64,000 nt of DNA from Exiguobacterium sp. s122 (GCF_018618475.1 NZ_JACSMD010000001.1:496001-560000); one strand, 5' to 3'. Shown: positions 1-8,863, numbered from the stretch's first letter. Notes: generated by a model not told the origin, from the letters alone. Program-made: numbers and translations.

Positions 1-2
1 TG

Positions 3-1460
3 ACAGCTGTGAACATCCCATTCGCTGGGAGTGCGCTCGACGTGTTGCTCGCGAAACTTTACCTCGAAGCCGGGAAAGACGTGACGCTTCACGTTCCGGA
101 TGAGGAAGGAAACGAGGCGACGCTCGCCCGTGAACTACTCCCAGAAGCGAAACGAGAAGTCGTCCCGGCACCAGCGGATACGCTGACGCTCTCGCTCAGC
201 CAACGTCTCGCCACGTCGTTCGAGGCGACAGAAGGCAACTTGTCCGCCTATGAGAGTATCCCGACCGGACGTGACGTCAATCACACTTACGTCGAGGTCG
301 GCAAGCACGGGTCGGACTGGCTATATGGCAAGCACGTGTTCTTGAAAGACAACATGGATGAACACGAGGCGAAACAACAGCTGTCACGTAAAGCAATCCG
401 CCCATTTGAAGGATTCGGAGAGGATGAACGCGAACAAGTCGAGGCAATGCTCAATCACTTGTTCGAAGAAGAGGCGGATCGCGATTGGAGCGGCCGGCTC
501 GAGGCGGCCTGGTTCCATTTGAAGGTCGAACATTTTCACGCGTATGCCCGTCATGGCTTTTTGCGCGAGATGACGATTCTCCAGCCGCTCTTTGACCGGG
601 ACGTCCTTCGCCACATCATCGAGGCGCCGTATGAGACCCGTCGTCAAGGGCAGCTCGTCAAACTCGCCCTTGATGCGTTGTTCGGCGAGAAGCCTCTTCA
701 TTTCGTCAAAGAGTCGTTCGCATGGAGCGACTCACCGCTCCTTCCGACAATCGTGCCGGCGCCACTCAACTGGCGACTCATGCTCGATCACGTCGCGCCA
801 GAACAAGTGAAGGAGGTAAACACACGACTCGGTGTCGAACAGAGCGTAAGTGAACGCTTCAAACCGAGTGACGCCCCGGAACACGGGTACGTCTCGCTTT
901 GGAACGAGTGGACGGCCCGCAATTGGACCGTTCGGTTGGACGGGTCCGAGATTGAGCCGGAGACGGTCGAATTGACCGTGCCGGAAGCACATAAGCCGCG
1001 TTCGGTTACAATCAAGCCGTTCATCTATCATTACTTCGTCCCGTTCAACGCTGACTTGTTCACGTTGACGGAAGAACAGTTCGTCGCCCATCTCGAAGTG
1101 GCGCCATTGAACGGGGAGAACGGCTATTTGCAACTGTTCAATCAGAGCTTCAGCGCGGTCCCTTCGACCGAGTTCCAAAAAGACGCGATGCTCGGCAGTG
1201 CGCCGTACATCGACCTCGATGGCACGATTGAGCTGTTGTCTGAAGACGTGACACCGATTGAGCTGTACATCATGCAATACGATGCGAAGAAGAATTTGAA
1301 AAAGACGGCGTTCAGCCATGAGCTCCGGCCAGGCGTCAACACAATTCGTCACCGCATTCCAAAAGAAGTTGAGGCAAAGTTCATCAAGTTAGCGTTCAAA
1401 TTCCAAAACGACCAACACACCGTCCGGATTAAGATGGGGTCGTGGGTCATAGAAAGCTGA
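3..1460 (+). CDS. Asparagine-synthase-like surface-polysaccharide protein, 5' end cut
   Basis: The reading frame is open through the left edge, so the true start lies outside; the GTG at position 9 has no visible ribosome binding site. At least 485 residues are present. The first ~270 resemble the synthetase domain of asparagine synthase. GSALDVLLAKLYLEAGKDV sits where the PP-loop would be, GKHGSDWLYGKH resembles the G-x-G-x-D-E-L-F-x-G loop, and LFDRDVLRHIIEAPYETR resembles the P-F-L-D segment. The ATP-binding SGGxDS signature is not intact, so synthetase activity is doubtful. The C-terminal ~170 residues look beta-rich with no recognised motif. It is followed after 10 bp by a coiled-coil gene and a glycosyltransferase, so a role in surface-polymer assembly is inferred. 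The family assignment is tentative. Confidence 0.55.
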   Translation, partial: TAVNIPFAGSALDVLLAKLYLEAGKDVTLHVPDEEGNEATLARELLPEAKREVVPAPADTLTLSLSQRLATSFEATEGNLSAYESIPTGRDVNHTYVEVGKHGSDWLYGKHVFLKDNMDEHEAKQQLSRKAIRPFEGFGEDEREQVEAMLNHLFEEEADRDWSGRLEAAWFHLKVEHFHAYARHGFLREMTILQPLFDRDVLRHIIEAPYETRRQGQLVKLALDALFGEKPLHFVKESFAWSDSPLLPTIVPAPLNWRLMLDHVAPEQVKEVNTRLGVEQSVSERFKPSDAPEHGYVSLWNEWTARNWTVRLDGSEIEPETVELTVPEAHKPRSVTIKPFIYHYFVPFNADLFTLTEEQFVAHLEVAPLNGENGYLQLFNQSFSAVPSTEFQKDAMLGSAPYIDLDGTIELLSEDVTPIELYIMQYDAKKNLKKTAFSHELRPGVNTIRHRIPKEVEAKFIKLAFKFQNDQHTVRIKMGSWVIES

Positions 1461-1470
1461 GGAAATCGTC

Positions 1471-1824
1471 ATGGATCGTCAACAAGTTGAGTATGTCGAA
1501 CGTGAGAATGCATTTTTACGGGAACAACTGCAAGCTTTGACCGACCAGATTGAAGCGGTGAAACAAGACGTGCTCGAAGAGGGTGCGAAACATATCCGCG
1601 GGAAAGAAAACACAATCCAAAAGATGAAAGAGCTCGAGCGGGACGTCCGCCAGGCGAAAGCGAATGCTGACAAGTGGCGGAAAGAAGTTGCAAGCGAGAA
1701 AGAAAAGCGCGAAGCAATTGAAGCGGAAGTGAAACGTCTCACCCAAATCATCGAACGGGCGAAAGCAATCCCCGTCGCCGGGAAGCTCGTCGCGAAAATC
1801 GAGCGGGAAGGTCAATCGTCATGA
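1471..1824 (+). CDS. Small coiled-coil protein
   Basis: A protein of 117 residues with an almost uninterrupted heptad-like pattern rich in E, K, Q and R from residue ~5 to ~95. It ends in a short less charged tail (AIPVAGKLVAKI). There is no signal peptide or membrane segment, so it should be cytoplasmic. GAGGAAATCGTC precedes the ATG. Its stop overlaps the start of the next gene as ATGA, which implies translational coupling to the glycosyltransferase. I do not recognise a family. An adaptor or oligomerisation role for the polysaccharide machinery is only inferred from position. Confidence 0.7.
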   Translation: MDRQQVEYVERENAFLREQLQALTDQIEAVKQDVLEEGAKHIRGKENTIQKMKELERDVRQAKANADKWRKEVASEKEKREAIEAEVKRLTQIIERAKAIPVAGKLVAKIEREGQSS

Positions 1825-3113
1825 ACGGGTACGAAGAAGAATTGACGACGATTCAAACCGAGAAGAGGGCGTGGGCACGCACCGTCGAGGAACGGTTTCA
1901 ACCGTTACGACTTCCTGTATGTTTAGAAGGACCGACCGCGCGCGGTGTCAGTGTCATCGTCGCCTCGCACGAATCGGTGGAGCATCTACAGACGTGCCTC
2001 GCCTCGCTCGAGCGGCAAACGCTTCATCCGTCGCTCGTCGAATGGGTGCTCGTCTTTAATGGACCGAACCGACAGGCACTCTATGACGCGAGCTTGTCTT
2101 ACGGAAAAGACGTCACCGTCCATCGTCTGCTCGAAGAAGAGGCGAACGTGGGCGTCGCTCGAAACCGAGGGCTCGAGACGGCGACCCGTCAATACGTGAC
2201 GTTTTTAGACGAAGACGATACGCTGAGCGAAGCGTATGTCGAGAAGCTGTTCGAACGGGCGCTCCCCGATCGCGTCGTCATCGCCGACATCCAGGACCGT
2301 GACGCAGAAGGGAACCCGCTCACGTCTCCGCTCCATCGTGAGTTTCTACGGCTAGCTGAACAGGACTGGACGTACGAACAAATGTCCCAACTGTTGACGC
2401 TAAACGCATGTAAACTCGTCCCGTCCGTCTATGCGAAGCGTACAATGTATGCGCCGCACTTGAAGAGCGGGGAAGACGTCGTCTACTTCTCGACGCTCTT
2501 CGCTACGTTTACCCCGCGCGTCGAGCTACTTGCGCCGGACACCGAAGCCATTTATTATCGTCAAGTGCGTGACCAATCCGTCTCAAGACAAACGCAGAGT
2601 TACGACTTCTCAATCAAACAACGGCTCGAGGTCATCGAGGCGCTCAACACCTTGCTCGAACAGGCGGACGAACCGACGCGACGCTTAATCGAACGAAAAA
2701 TTGACGCTCAGACGTCGATGATGAGCCTGTACTATCGCGATGAGCCGAATGAACGTAAGGCCATCCGCGAACTTGCGACCGAGCTATCGTACTTTTCGTA
2801 CAGTGTCTTGAACCAACATGCCGCGACACGTGCCGTCATCATCGGCGACAAACTCGAACAAGCAGGCGAACTCATCGCGACGTATCCGGACACGGCCATT
2901 ATCCGTGTCTACCTATTAAACCCGTTTACGCGGGCAAAATTGAAAGAAGTCGTAACCGAAGATATGTTCCGCCGCTTAACGTTCGCAAACGTTTCCGTTT
3001 CGAATTGGTCATTATTGCCTGAAGTTTGCTATAGTGTAGGGGATGTGCGTGCGGCAGCGCTCAGTACGGAATACGTGCTCGGTACGAACGTACGAGCGGT
3101 CCGCCCGATGTAA
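1821..3113 (+). CDS. Family 2 glycosyltransferase
   Basis: A GT-A fold enzyme of 430 residues. The nucleotide-sugar domain begins near residue 41 (VSVIVASHES), has the N-x-G-V-A-R-N-R-G loop (ANVGVARNRGLE) and a metal-binding acidic motif (FLDEDDTLS). The C-terminal ~150 residues are a separate, unrecognised region rich in charged helices. It should transfer a sugar from a nucleotide donor to a polymer or protein acceptor at the cytoplasmic face; the donor and acceptor cannot be read from sequence. It shares a 4-bp ATGA overlap with the coiled-coil gene and is followed by a 145-bp gap with its own promoter, so it probably ends the upstream transcription unit. Confidence 0.85.
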   Translation: MNGYEEELTTIQTEKRAWARTVEERFQPLRLPVCLEGPTARGVSVIVASHESVEHLQTCLASLERQTLHPSLVEWVLVFNGPNRQALYDASLSYGKDVTVHRLLEEEANVGVARNRGLETATRQYVTFLDEDDTLSEAYVEKLFERALPDRVVIADIQDRDAEGNPLTSPLHREFLRLAEQDWTYEQMSQLLTLNACKLVPSVYAKRTMYAPHLKSGEDVVYFSTLFATFTPRVELLAPDTEAIYYRQVRDQSVSRQTQSYDFSIKQRLEVIEALNTLLEQADEPTRRLIERKIDAQTSMMSLYYRDEPNERKAIRELATELSYFSYSVLNQHAATRAVIIGDKLEQAGELIATYPDTAIIRVYLLNPFTRAKLKEVVTEDMFRRLTFANVSVSNWSLLPEVCYSVGDVRAAALSTEYVLGTNVRAVRPM

Positions 3114-3137
3114 TCCCGTTTTGTCATGAAAATGTAA

Positions 3138-3167
3138 TTGCTTAATAAATCGGATCAGGAGTATAAT
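3138..3167 (+). promoter_or_regulatory. Candidate sigma-A promoter for the ManNAcA/export operon
   Basis: TTGCTT (3138-3143), an 18-bp spacer and a perfect TATAAT (3162-3167) lie in the gap before the sugar-dehydrogenase gene. This would leave a leader of about 85 nt. Assigned by eye only. Confidence 0.5.
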
Positions 3168-3219
3168 GGGTTTGATTTTTGGTAAAATCCTAAACAATAT
3201 GAAATGTTAAGCAATATTC

Positions 3220-3235
3220 AGTGACACCTGTCACT
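3220..3235. repeat. Short perfect inverted repeat in the leader of the export operon
   Basis: AGTGACA-CC-TGTCACT, two 7-bp perfect arms, lies 7 bp before the GGAGG ribosome binding site at 3243. The 2-bp loop is too tight for a full RNA hairpin, so a protein operator is more likely than a stem-loop. Function unknown. Confidence 0.45.
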
Positions 3236-3258
3236 AATCTATGGAGGTAATCTCAACT

Positions 3259-4548
3259 ATGAAAGTATGTACGATCGGATTAGGATATATTGGACTCCCA
3301 ACGTCTGCGGTCTTCGCCCAATACGGCGTCGACGTCGTCGGTGTGGACATTCATCAGTCAGTTGTCGATAAATTGAACCGTGGTGAAATCCACATCGAAG
3401 AGCCAGGCCTCGGAGACGTCGTAAAAGACGTCGTCGCGAAAGGCAAGTTCCACGCCTCACTCGAGCCGGAGAAAGCGGACGCGTTCATCATCGCCGTTCC
3501 GACACCGAACAATGATGACGAGCATAAGTCGTGTGACCTCACATACGTACTCGAAGCGACGAAACGCGTCCTTCCATACGTCGAGAAGGGTAACGTCATC
3601 ATCGTCGAGTCGACAATCGAGCCACGTACGATGGACGACCATGTCAAGCCGCTCGTCGAAGCAGCAGGCTTCGTCGTCGGTGAGGACATCTTCCTCGTCC
3701 ACTGTCCAGAGCGTGTCCTCCCAGGACAAATCCTTCATGAGCTCGTGCACAACAACCGTATCGTCGGTGGCATCACGCCAGCTTGTGCGGACGCCGGTGC
3801 AAACGTATACGGCACGTTCGTAAAAGGGGAAATCATCAAGACGGACGCGAAGACGGCTGAAATGTCGAAACTCATGGAGAACACGTTCCGTGATGTGAAC
3901 ATCGCCCTCGCGAACGAACTCGCCAAAGTGTGTAACGCTCTCGACATCAACGTCCTTGACGTCATCGAGATGGCGAACAAGCACCCGCGCGTCAACCTTC
4001 ACAGCCCAGGCCCTGGTGTCGGCGGACATTGCTTGGCGGTCGACCCGTACTTCATCGTGGCGAAACAGCCTGAGCTTGCGAAGATCATCAAGCTCTCACG
4101 CGACACGAACGTCTCGATGCCGGCTTACGTCGTCGAGAACGTGCAGAAGCTCGTTTCAGACCAGCCTGAGGCAAAAATCGCCGCATTCGGCGTGACGTAC
4201 AAAGGGAACGTCGACGACATGCGTGAAAGCCCGGCTGTCGAGATTATCGAATTGATGCTCGAGCAAGGCATGAACGTGGCCGTCCACGACCCACATGTCG
4301 AAGTCTCGTCATCAAAACACTTCGACCTCGTGTCGAAAGAAGAAGCAATCAAAGATGCGGACCTCGTCCTCGTCCTCGTTGACCATAACGAGTTTAAAGC
4401 GCTCGACTTCAGCGAGTTGAACGCGGCGATGAACCGTCCGATGATCTTTGACACACGTAACATCGTGAAGGCCGATGACAGCGACCTTGCGGTTGTGAAT
4501 TACGGAAACTTGTACGAATACGTCAACGGGAAAGTGACGTTGGCCTAA
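3259..4548 (+). CDS. wecC: UDP-N-acetyl-D-mannosamine dehydrogenase (WecC type)
   Basis: A 429-residue UDP-sugar 6-dehydrogenase oxidising UDP-ManNAc to UDP-ManNAcA with two NAD+. It has the N-terminal NAD-binding motif GLGYIGLP at residues ~7-14 and a central helical domain. The catalytic cysteine is C258 in GVGGHCLAVDPYF, and the C-terminal substrate domain carries TYKGNVDDMRESPA. The wecB-like gene 1.7 kb downstream makes the substrate, which supports UDP-ManNAc over UDP-glucose. The ATG at 3259 is chosen because GGAGG at 3243 lies at correct distance; an in-frame ATG at 3241 overlaps that site. The product would feed an exported acidic polymer. Confidence 0.85.
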   Translation: MKVCTIGLGYIGLPTSAVFAQYGVDVVGVDIHQSVVDKLNRGEIHIEEPGLGDVVKDVVAKGKFHASLEPEKADAFIIAVPTPNNDDEHKSCDLTYVLEATKRVLPYVEKGNVIIVESTIEPRTMDDHVKPLVEAAGFVVGEDIFLVHCPERVLPGQILHELVHNNRIVGGITPACADAGANVYGTFVKGEIIKTDAKTAEMSKLMENTFRDVNIALANELAKVCNALDINVLDVIEMANKHPRVNLHSPGPGVGGHCLAVDPYFIVAKQPELAKIIKLSRDTNVSMPAYVVENVQKLVSDQPEAKIAAFGVTYKGNVDDMRESPAVEIIELMLEQGMNVAVHDPHVEVSSSKHFDLVSKEEAIKDADLVLVLVDHNEFKALDFSELNAAMNRPMIFDTRNIVKADDSDLAVVNYGNLYEYVNGKVTLA

Positions 4549-4565
4549 TCCGTTAGGTGCCCGCT

Positions 4566-5363
4566 ATGATCAAAGCCTCGAAGCAAGTATTCATCGAACT
4601 ATGGGAGAGTCTCTATTTAATCGTGAGACTCTCTCTATATGAAACGAAAAGTCGCTATTCGATGCAGTACTTCGGATACTTGTGGGAAATCATTACGCCC
4701 ATCATCCAAATTGCGATCTATTGGCTCGTCTTCGGGTTCGGTCTTCGTGCGGGTCGAGACGTTGGTGATGTCCCGTTCCTACCATGGCTCGTCTCAGGAA
4801 TCGTGCCATGGTTCTTCTTTGGACCGGCCATCGTCAGTGGTTCTCGATCCGTTTTTTCGAAGATCGCACTCGTCTCGAAGATGAGTTTCCCGATCAGCAC
4901 GATCCCGGCGTACGTCATCTTGTCGGAACTGTACCGACACGTGGCAATGGTCGCGATCGCGTTCATCTTGATGATGGCGTTTGGCATCAGTGAAGGCTGG
5001 AACATATTGTTCTTGCCGTACCTGCTCCTCAGTGCGCTCGCGTTCTTATACGCGTTCTCGCTGTTGACGTCGGCACTGGCCACGATTATCCGCGACTTTC
5101 AAAATTTGCTGTCACAAATTATTCGGATGATGCTTTATTTACTCCCTATCTTCTGGCAACCGACTGGAAAGCTCGAAACGATTCTCATGATCAACCCGCT
5201 CTATTATTTGGTAGAAGGGTACCGGTCGATGTTCCTCGGAACGGATTGGCTCATGCAGAACGTGGGCTACGGCCTCTACTTCTGGGGCTTCACGCTCGTG
5301 ACGTTCTTGATCGGGTCGGCGATTCACGTCCGTTTCCGTCGCTACTTCATTGACTACATTTAA
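4566..5363 (+). CDS. ABC-2 type polysaccharide export permease (TagG-like)
   Basis: A 265-residue membrane protein with about six hydrophobic segments, typical of ABC-2 permeases that move teichoic acids, O-antigens or capsules. The N-terminal amphipathic stretch before the first membrane segment (ETKSRYSMQYFGYLWEI) and the late MLYLLPIFWQPTG and NPLYYLVEGYR motifs match the TagG/KpsM group. The ATG at 4566 is preferred because TAGGTG lies 6 bp upstream; GTG at 4557 is possible. The ATPase follows after 13 bp, so the two should form one exporter that flips or extrudes the lipid-linked polymer. Confidence 0.85.
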   Translation: MIKASKQVFIELWESLYLIVRLSLYETKSRYSMQYFGYLWEIITPIIQIAIYWLVFGFGLRAGRDVGDVPFLPWLVSGIVPWFFFGPAIVSGSRSVFSKIALVSKMSFPISTIPAYVILSELYRHVAMVAIAFILMMAFGISEGWNILFLPYLLLSALAFLYAFSLLTSALATIIRDFQNLLSQIIRMMLYLLPIFWQPTGKLETILMINPLYYLVEGYRSMFLGTDWLMQNVGYGLYFWGFTLVTFLIGSAIHVRFRRYFIDYI

Positions 5364-5376
5364 GGAGCGGTGACGT

Positions 5377-6234
5377 ATGAGCTACCAAGTGAAGTTTGAA
5401 AACGTATCAAAACGGTACACGTTGTACCGGAAACAAAGTGATAAACTGAAAGAAGTATTGTTCAACCGGGCGAACGGGAAGCAATTCTATGCGCTCCGTA
5501 ACGTCACGTTCGAAGTCCCGCCGGGCGAGGTCGTCGGCATTCTCGGGATAAACGGCTCCGGCAAGTCGACGATGTCGAACTTGTTATCGGACGTCATCCC
5601 GCCGACGCACGGTAAAATCGAGTTGCGCGGGAAACCGTCGCTCATCGCCATCTCGTCAGGCCTAAACGGCAACTTGACGGGGATGGAGAACATCGAGCTG
5701 AAATGTCTCATGCTCGGGATGGACAAGCATCAAATCAAAGCGATTACCCCGGAAATTATCGAGTTCGCCGACATCGGCGACTTTATCGACCAACCGGTCA
5801 AAACGTACTCGAGCGGAATGAAATCGCGGCTTGGCTTCGCCATCTCCATCAACATCGACCCAGACATCCTCGTCATCGACGAGGCGCTCTCGGTCGGGGA
5901 CCAGACGTTCACCGACCGCTGTCTCGTTAAGATGAACGAGTTTAAAGACGAAGGCAAGACGATTTTCTTCATCAGTCACTCGGTGTCGCAAGTCCGTCAG
6001 TTCTGTACGCAGGCGATCTGGCTCGAATACGGTGAGATTCGCGAGTATGGGCCGGTCGACGAAGTGGCCGACGAGTACATGAAGTTCTTAAAATGGTTCC
6101 GCACGCTCGATTCGAAGCGTCAATCTGAGTTCAAGCAACAGAAGATGGCGCAACGGACGACGATTGTCGACCAAAACGACATTGGTGAAACAATTATCTT
6201 GCCGCGAAAACCCCTCAAAGGAGAATCTGTATGA
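5377..6234 (+). CDS. Polysaccharide ABC exporter ATPase (TagH-like)
   Basis: A 285-residue ABC ATPase. Visible motifs are Walker A GINGSGKST, signature YSSGMKSRLGF, Walker B DILVIDEAL and the switch histidine in FISHS. The short spacing and the tail of about 40 residues match polysaccharide exporters of the TagH/KpsT type. It lacks the long extracytoplasmic extension seen on Bacillus TagH. AAGGAGCGGTGACGT precedes the ATG. Its stop overlaps the next ATG as ATGA, which couples transport to precursor synthesis. Confidence 0.88.
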   Translation: MSYQVKFENVSKRYTLYRKQSDKLKEVLFNRANGKQFYALRNVTFEVPPGEVVGILGINGSGKSTMSNLLSDVIPPTHGKIELRGKPSLIAISSGLNGNLTGMENIELKCLMLGMDKHQIKAITPEIIEFADIGDFIDQPVKTYSSGMKSRLGFAISINIDPDILVIDEALSVGDQTFTDRCLVKMNEFKDEGKTIFFISHSVSQVRQFCTQAIWLEYGEIREYGPVDEVADEYMKFLKWFRTLDSKRQSEFKQQKMAQRTTIVDQNDIGETIILPRKPLKGESV

Positions 6235-7340
6235 TTAAAGTTATGACCGTGTTCGGTACACGTCCTGAAGCAATCAAAATGGCTCCGCTCGTCTTGGAGC
6301 TCAAACAACGTGAAGGGATCGAACCGATCGTCGTTGTCACAGCCCAACATCGGGAGATGCTTGACCAAGTACTCCAGCTCTTCAAGATCACTCCAGACTA
6401 TGACCTTGACGTCATGAAGAAGAACCAAACGCTCTTCGATGTGACAACGCGCGTCCTTCACGGGCTTGATGAAGTCATGAAGGAAGCGAAACCAGACATC
6501 GTCCTCGTCCATGGGGACACGACGACGACGTTCGCCGCGTCACTCGCTGCGTTCTATAACCAAATCGCAATCGGGCACGTCGAAGCAGGCCTTCGTACGT
6601 ACAACAAGTACTCGCCGTACCCGGAAGAGATGAACCGTCAATTGACGGGCGTCATGGCGGACCTTCACTTCGCACCGACCGAGACGTCAGCTGATAACTT
6701 GCTCCGTGAGAACAAGAAAGAAGCCGACATCTTCGTCACGGGCAACACGGCGATCGACGCGCTCAAGACGACCGTCCAAGACGATTACGACAACGCGTTG
6801 CTCAACACGATCACGGCTGAGAACAAACGTCTCGTCTTGCTCACGGCACACCGTCGTGAGAACCTCGGCGAGCCGATGCGCAATATGTTCCGCGCCGTGC
6901 GCCGTTTGATCGAGAAGTACGATGATATCGAAGTCGTCTATCCGGTCCACATGAACCCGATCGTTCGGGAACTTGCCGGTGAGATCTTAAACGACCTCGA
7001 CCGCGTCCACTTGATCGAGCCGCTCGACGTGTTCGATTTCCACAACTACGCGTCACGCTCACACCTCATCTTGACGGACTCAGGTGGCGTGCAAGAAGAA
7101 GCGCCATCGCTCGGCGTACCGGTCCTTGTCCTTCGTGACACGACGGAACGTCCGGAAGGTGTGGCGGCTGGCACGCTCAAACTCGCCGGTGTCGAGGAAG
7201 AAGTCATCTTCGGCCTCGCCGATGAGTTGTTGTCAGATGCTTCGGCGCACCAATTGATGGCGAAAGCGTCTAACCCATACGGGGACGGGGAGGCGTCACG
7301 CCGCATCGTCGACGCAATCGTCGAACGCTTCACGCGTTGA
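6231..7340 (+). CDS. wecB: UDP-N-acetylglucosamine 2-epimerase (non-hydrolysing)
   Basis: A 369-residue enzyme interconverting UDP-GlcNAc and UDP-ManNAc. It shows the N-terminal VFGTRPEAIKMAPL, VHGDTTTTFA, GHVEAGLRT, the catalytic-region PEEMNRQL, LTAHRRENLG and DSGGVQEEAPSLG, which are hallmarks of the WecB/MnaA family. With the WecC-type enzyme it completes UDP-ManNAcA synthesis from UDP-GlcNAc. It is the last gene of the operon and is followed at once by a strong intrinsic terminator. Bacillus calls the orthologue mnaA. Confidence 0.92.
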   Translation: MIKVMTVFGTRPEAIKMAPLVLELKQREGIEPIVVVTAQHREMLDQVLQLFKITPDYDLDVMKKNQTLFDVTTRVLHGLDEVMKEAKPDIVLVHGDTTTTFAASLAAFYNQIAIGHVEAGLRTYNKYSPYPEEMNRQLTGVMADLHFAPTETSADNLLRENKKEADIFVTGNTAIDALKTTVQDDYDNALLNTITAENKRLVLLTAHRRENLGEPMRNMFRAVRRLIEKYDDIEVVYPVHMNPIVRELAGEILNDLDRVHLIEPLDVFDFHNYASRSHLILTDSGGVQEEAPSLGVPVLVLRDTTERPEGVAAGTLKLAGVEEEVIFGLADELLSDASAHQLMAKASNPYGDGEASRRIVDAIVERFTR

Positions 7341-7347
7341 TGGCTTT

Positions 7348-7376
7348 AGACTGTCCCTCGGGGCAGTCTTTTTTAT
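7348..7376 (+). terminator. Intrinsic terminator after wecB
   Basis: AGACTGTCCC pairs with GGGGCAGTCT with one G-U pair, followed by a T-run. It closes the export operon 59 bp before the MBOAT gene. Confidence 0.85.
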
Positions 7377-7399
7377 TTTTCTAAGAGAGGAGGAAAATC

Positions 7400-8830
7400 A
7401 TGCTCTTCAGTTCGACGATCTTTTTATTTTGGTTTTTACCGATTGTCTTAATTCTTTATTATGTCTCGCCGCGTTTCTTGAAGAACACGGTGCTGCTCGT
7501 CGCGAGTCTGTTGTTCTACGCATGGGGCGAGCCGATTTACACGGCGGTCATGCTCGCCTCGATCGTCATGAACTATGCGTTCGGCTTACTCGTCGACAAC
7601 AATCGTGACAACAAGAAGAAGGCGAAGTGGCTCGTCGCCGGCATGGTCGCCGGGAACGTGTTGCTCTTGTCCGTCTTCAAGTACACGAGCTTCATCATCG
7701 AGAACGTCAACGCCATCACGGGGCTTGATTTGACCGACCCGAAAATCCCGCTTCCGATCGGCGTGTCGTTCTTCACGTTCCAAGCGATGAGTTACGTCAT
7801 CGACGTGTACCGGAAAGACGGGAAAGTACAGCGCAACCCGCTCGACCTCGCGCTCTATATCTCGCTCTTCCCGCAACTGATTGCCGGACCGATTGTCCGC
7901 TATCAGACGGTCGCCGATGAGATTAACGACCGGAAAGAGACGATGGACGACTTCGCGAGCGGGATTCAGCGATTCGTCATCGGGCTCGCGAAGAAGATGC
8001 TCCTCGCGAACAACGCCGGCTACGTCGCCGATCAAATCTTCTCGCAAAATGCGGGTGAGATGTCGATGGGGCTCGCCTGGATCGGGATTATCGCGTACTC
8101 GCTTCAAATCTACTTTGATTTCTCCGGATATTCCGACATGGCCATCGGGCTAGGCCGGATGTTTGGGTTCCATTTCCTCGAGAACTTCAACTATCCGTAC
8201 ATCTCGAAATCGGTGTCCGAGTTTTGGCGGCGCTGGCACATCTCGCTCGGCAGTTGGTTCCGCGACTACGTCTATATCCCGCTCGGCGGGAACCGTGGCA
8301 GTGCGTGGAAGCTGTATCGAAACCTCGCCATCGTCTGGATTTTGACAGGCGTGTGGCACGGGGCGAGCTGGACGTTCATCGCCTGGGGTGCGTATTACGG
8401 GCTCTTCATCATGCTCGAGCGCGCGTTCCTCGGGGCGTGGCTCAAAGCGCTCCCGGCACCGCTCGCGCATGCGTTCACGCTGTTTGTCGTCATTATCGGC
8501 TGGGTGTTCTTCCGGGCGGACGACTTCCCTTATGCATTATCCTACTTATCGGCCATGTTCAACTTGAACGGGGCGCCGGTATGGGATAGCGAGGCGATGT
8601 TCTACTTCGTGCAGTACGGGGTTATCCTTGTCATCGCGATGATCGCGGCGACACCGCTCCCGAAACAGTTCGGTGAGAAGGTGCTCCGCCTCGAGCAAGA
8701 CAGCAAGAAGCTGTGGGTCAACTATATGGCCGGCTTCATGCGGCTCGGCTTCATGGCGACGATTTTCATCTTCGCCGTATCGTACATCGTCGCGAGCAGC
8801 TTCAACCCGTTCATCTATTTCCGGTTCTAA
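7400..8830 (+). CDS. MBOAT-family membrane O-acyltransferase (AlgI/DltB-like)
   Basis: A 476-residue polytopic membrane protein with about ten hydrophobic segments. It has the MBOAT pattern YFDFSGYSDMAIGLGRMFGF, SVSEFWRRWHISLGSWFRDYVYIPLGG and the invariant histidine H320 in TGVWHGASWTF. AlgI-type enzymes pass acyl groups across the membrane to a secreted-face partner that acetylates a polysaccharide. A DHHW/AlgJ-like gene lies just downstream in convergent orientation and is the probable partner. Strong GAGAGGAGGAAA ribosome binding site. The polymer acylated is not known; the adjacent ManNAcA polymer is a reasonable guess. Confidence 0.88.
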   Translation: MLFSSTIFLFWFLPIVLILYYVSPRFLKNTVLLVASLLFYAWGEPIYTAVMLASIVMNYAFGLLVDNNRDNKKKAKWLVAGMVAGNVLLLSVFKYTSFIIENVNAITGLDLTDPKIPLPIGVSFFTFQAMSYVIDVYRKDGKVQRNPLDLALYISLFPQLIAGPIVRYQTVADEINDRKETMDDFASGIQRFVIGLAKKMLLANNAGYVADQIFSQNAGEMSMGLAWIGIIAYSLQIYFDFSGYSDMAIGLGRMFGFHFLENFNYPYISKSVSEFWRRWHISLGSWFRDYVYIPLGGNRGSAWKLYRNLAIVWILTGVWHGASWTFIAWGAYYGLFIMLERAFLGAWLKALPAPLAHAFTLFVVIIGWVFFRADDFPYALSYLSAMFNLNGAPVWDSEAMFYFVQYGVILVIAMIAATPLPKQFGEKVLRLEQDSKKLWVNYMAGFMRLGFMATIFIFAVSYIVASSFNPFIYFRF

Positions 8831-8835
8831 CGAAG

Positions 8836-8863
8836 ACGCAACGTAATATACGTTGCGTTTTTC
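8836..8863 (+). terminator. Intrinsic terminator after MBOAT gene
   Basis: Ten-base perfect arms ACGCAACGTA / TACGTTGCGT with a 3-base loop, then TTTTTC. Confidence 0.85.

Noticed and set aside
732-1352. Minus-strand open frame of 206 codons under the first gene
   Set aside because: No ribosome binding site and composition typical of an antisense shadow; the plus-strand protein is supported by fold-like motifs.
3457-4029. Open frame of 190 codons on the minus strand within wecC
   Set aside because: It is antisense to a gene with clear motifs, lacks a ribosome binding site, and arises from the GTC/CTC-rich codon use of this genome. Many similar shadows occur.
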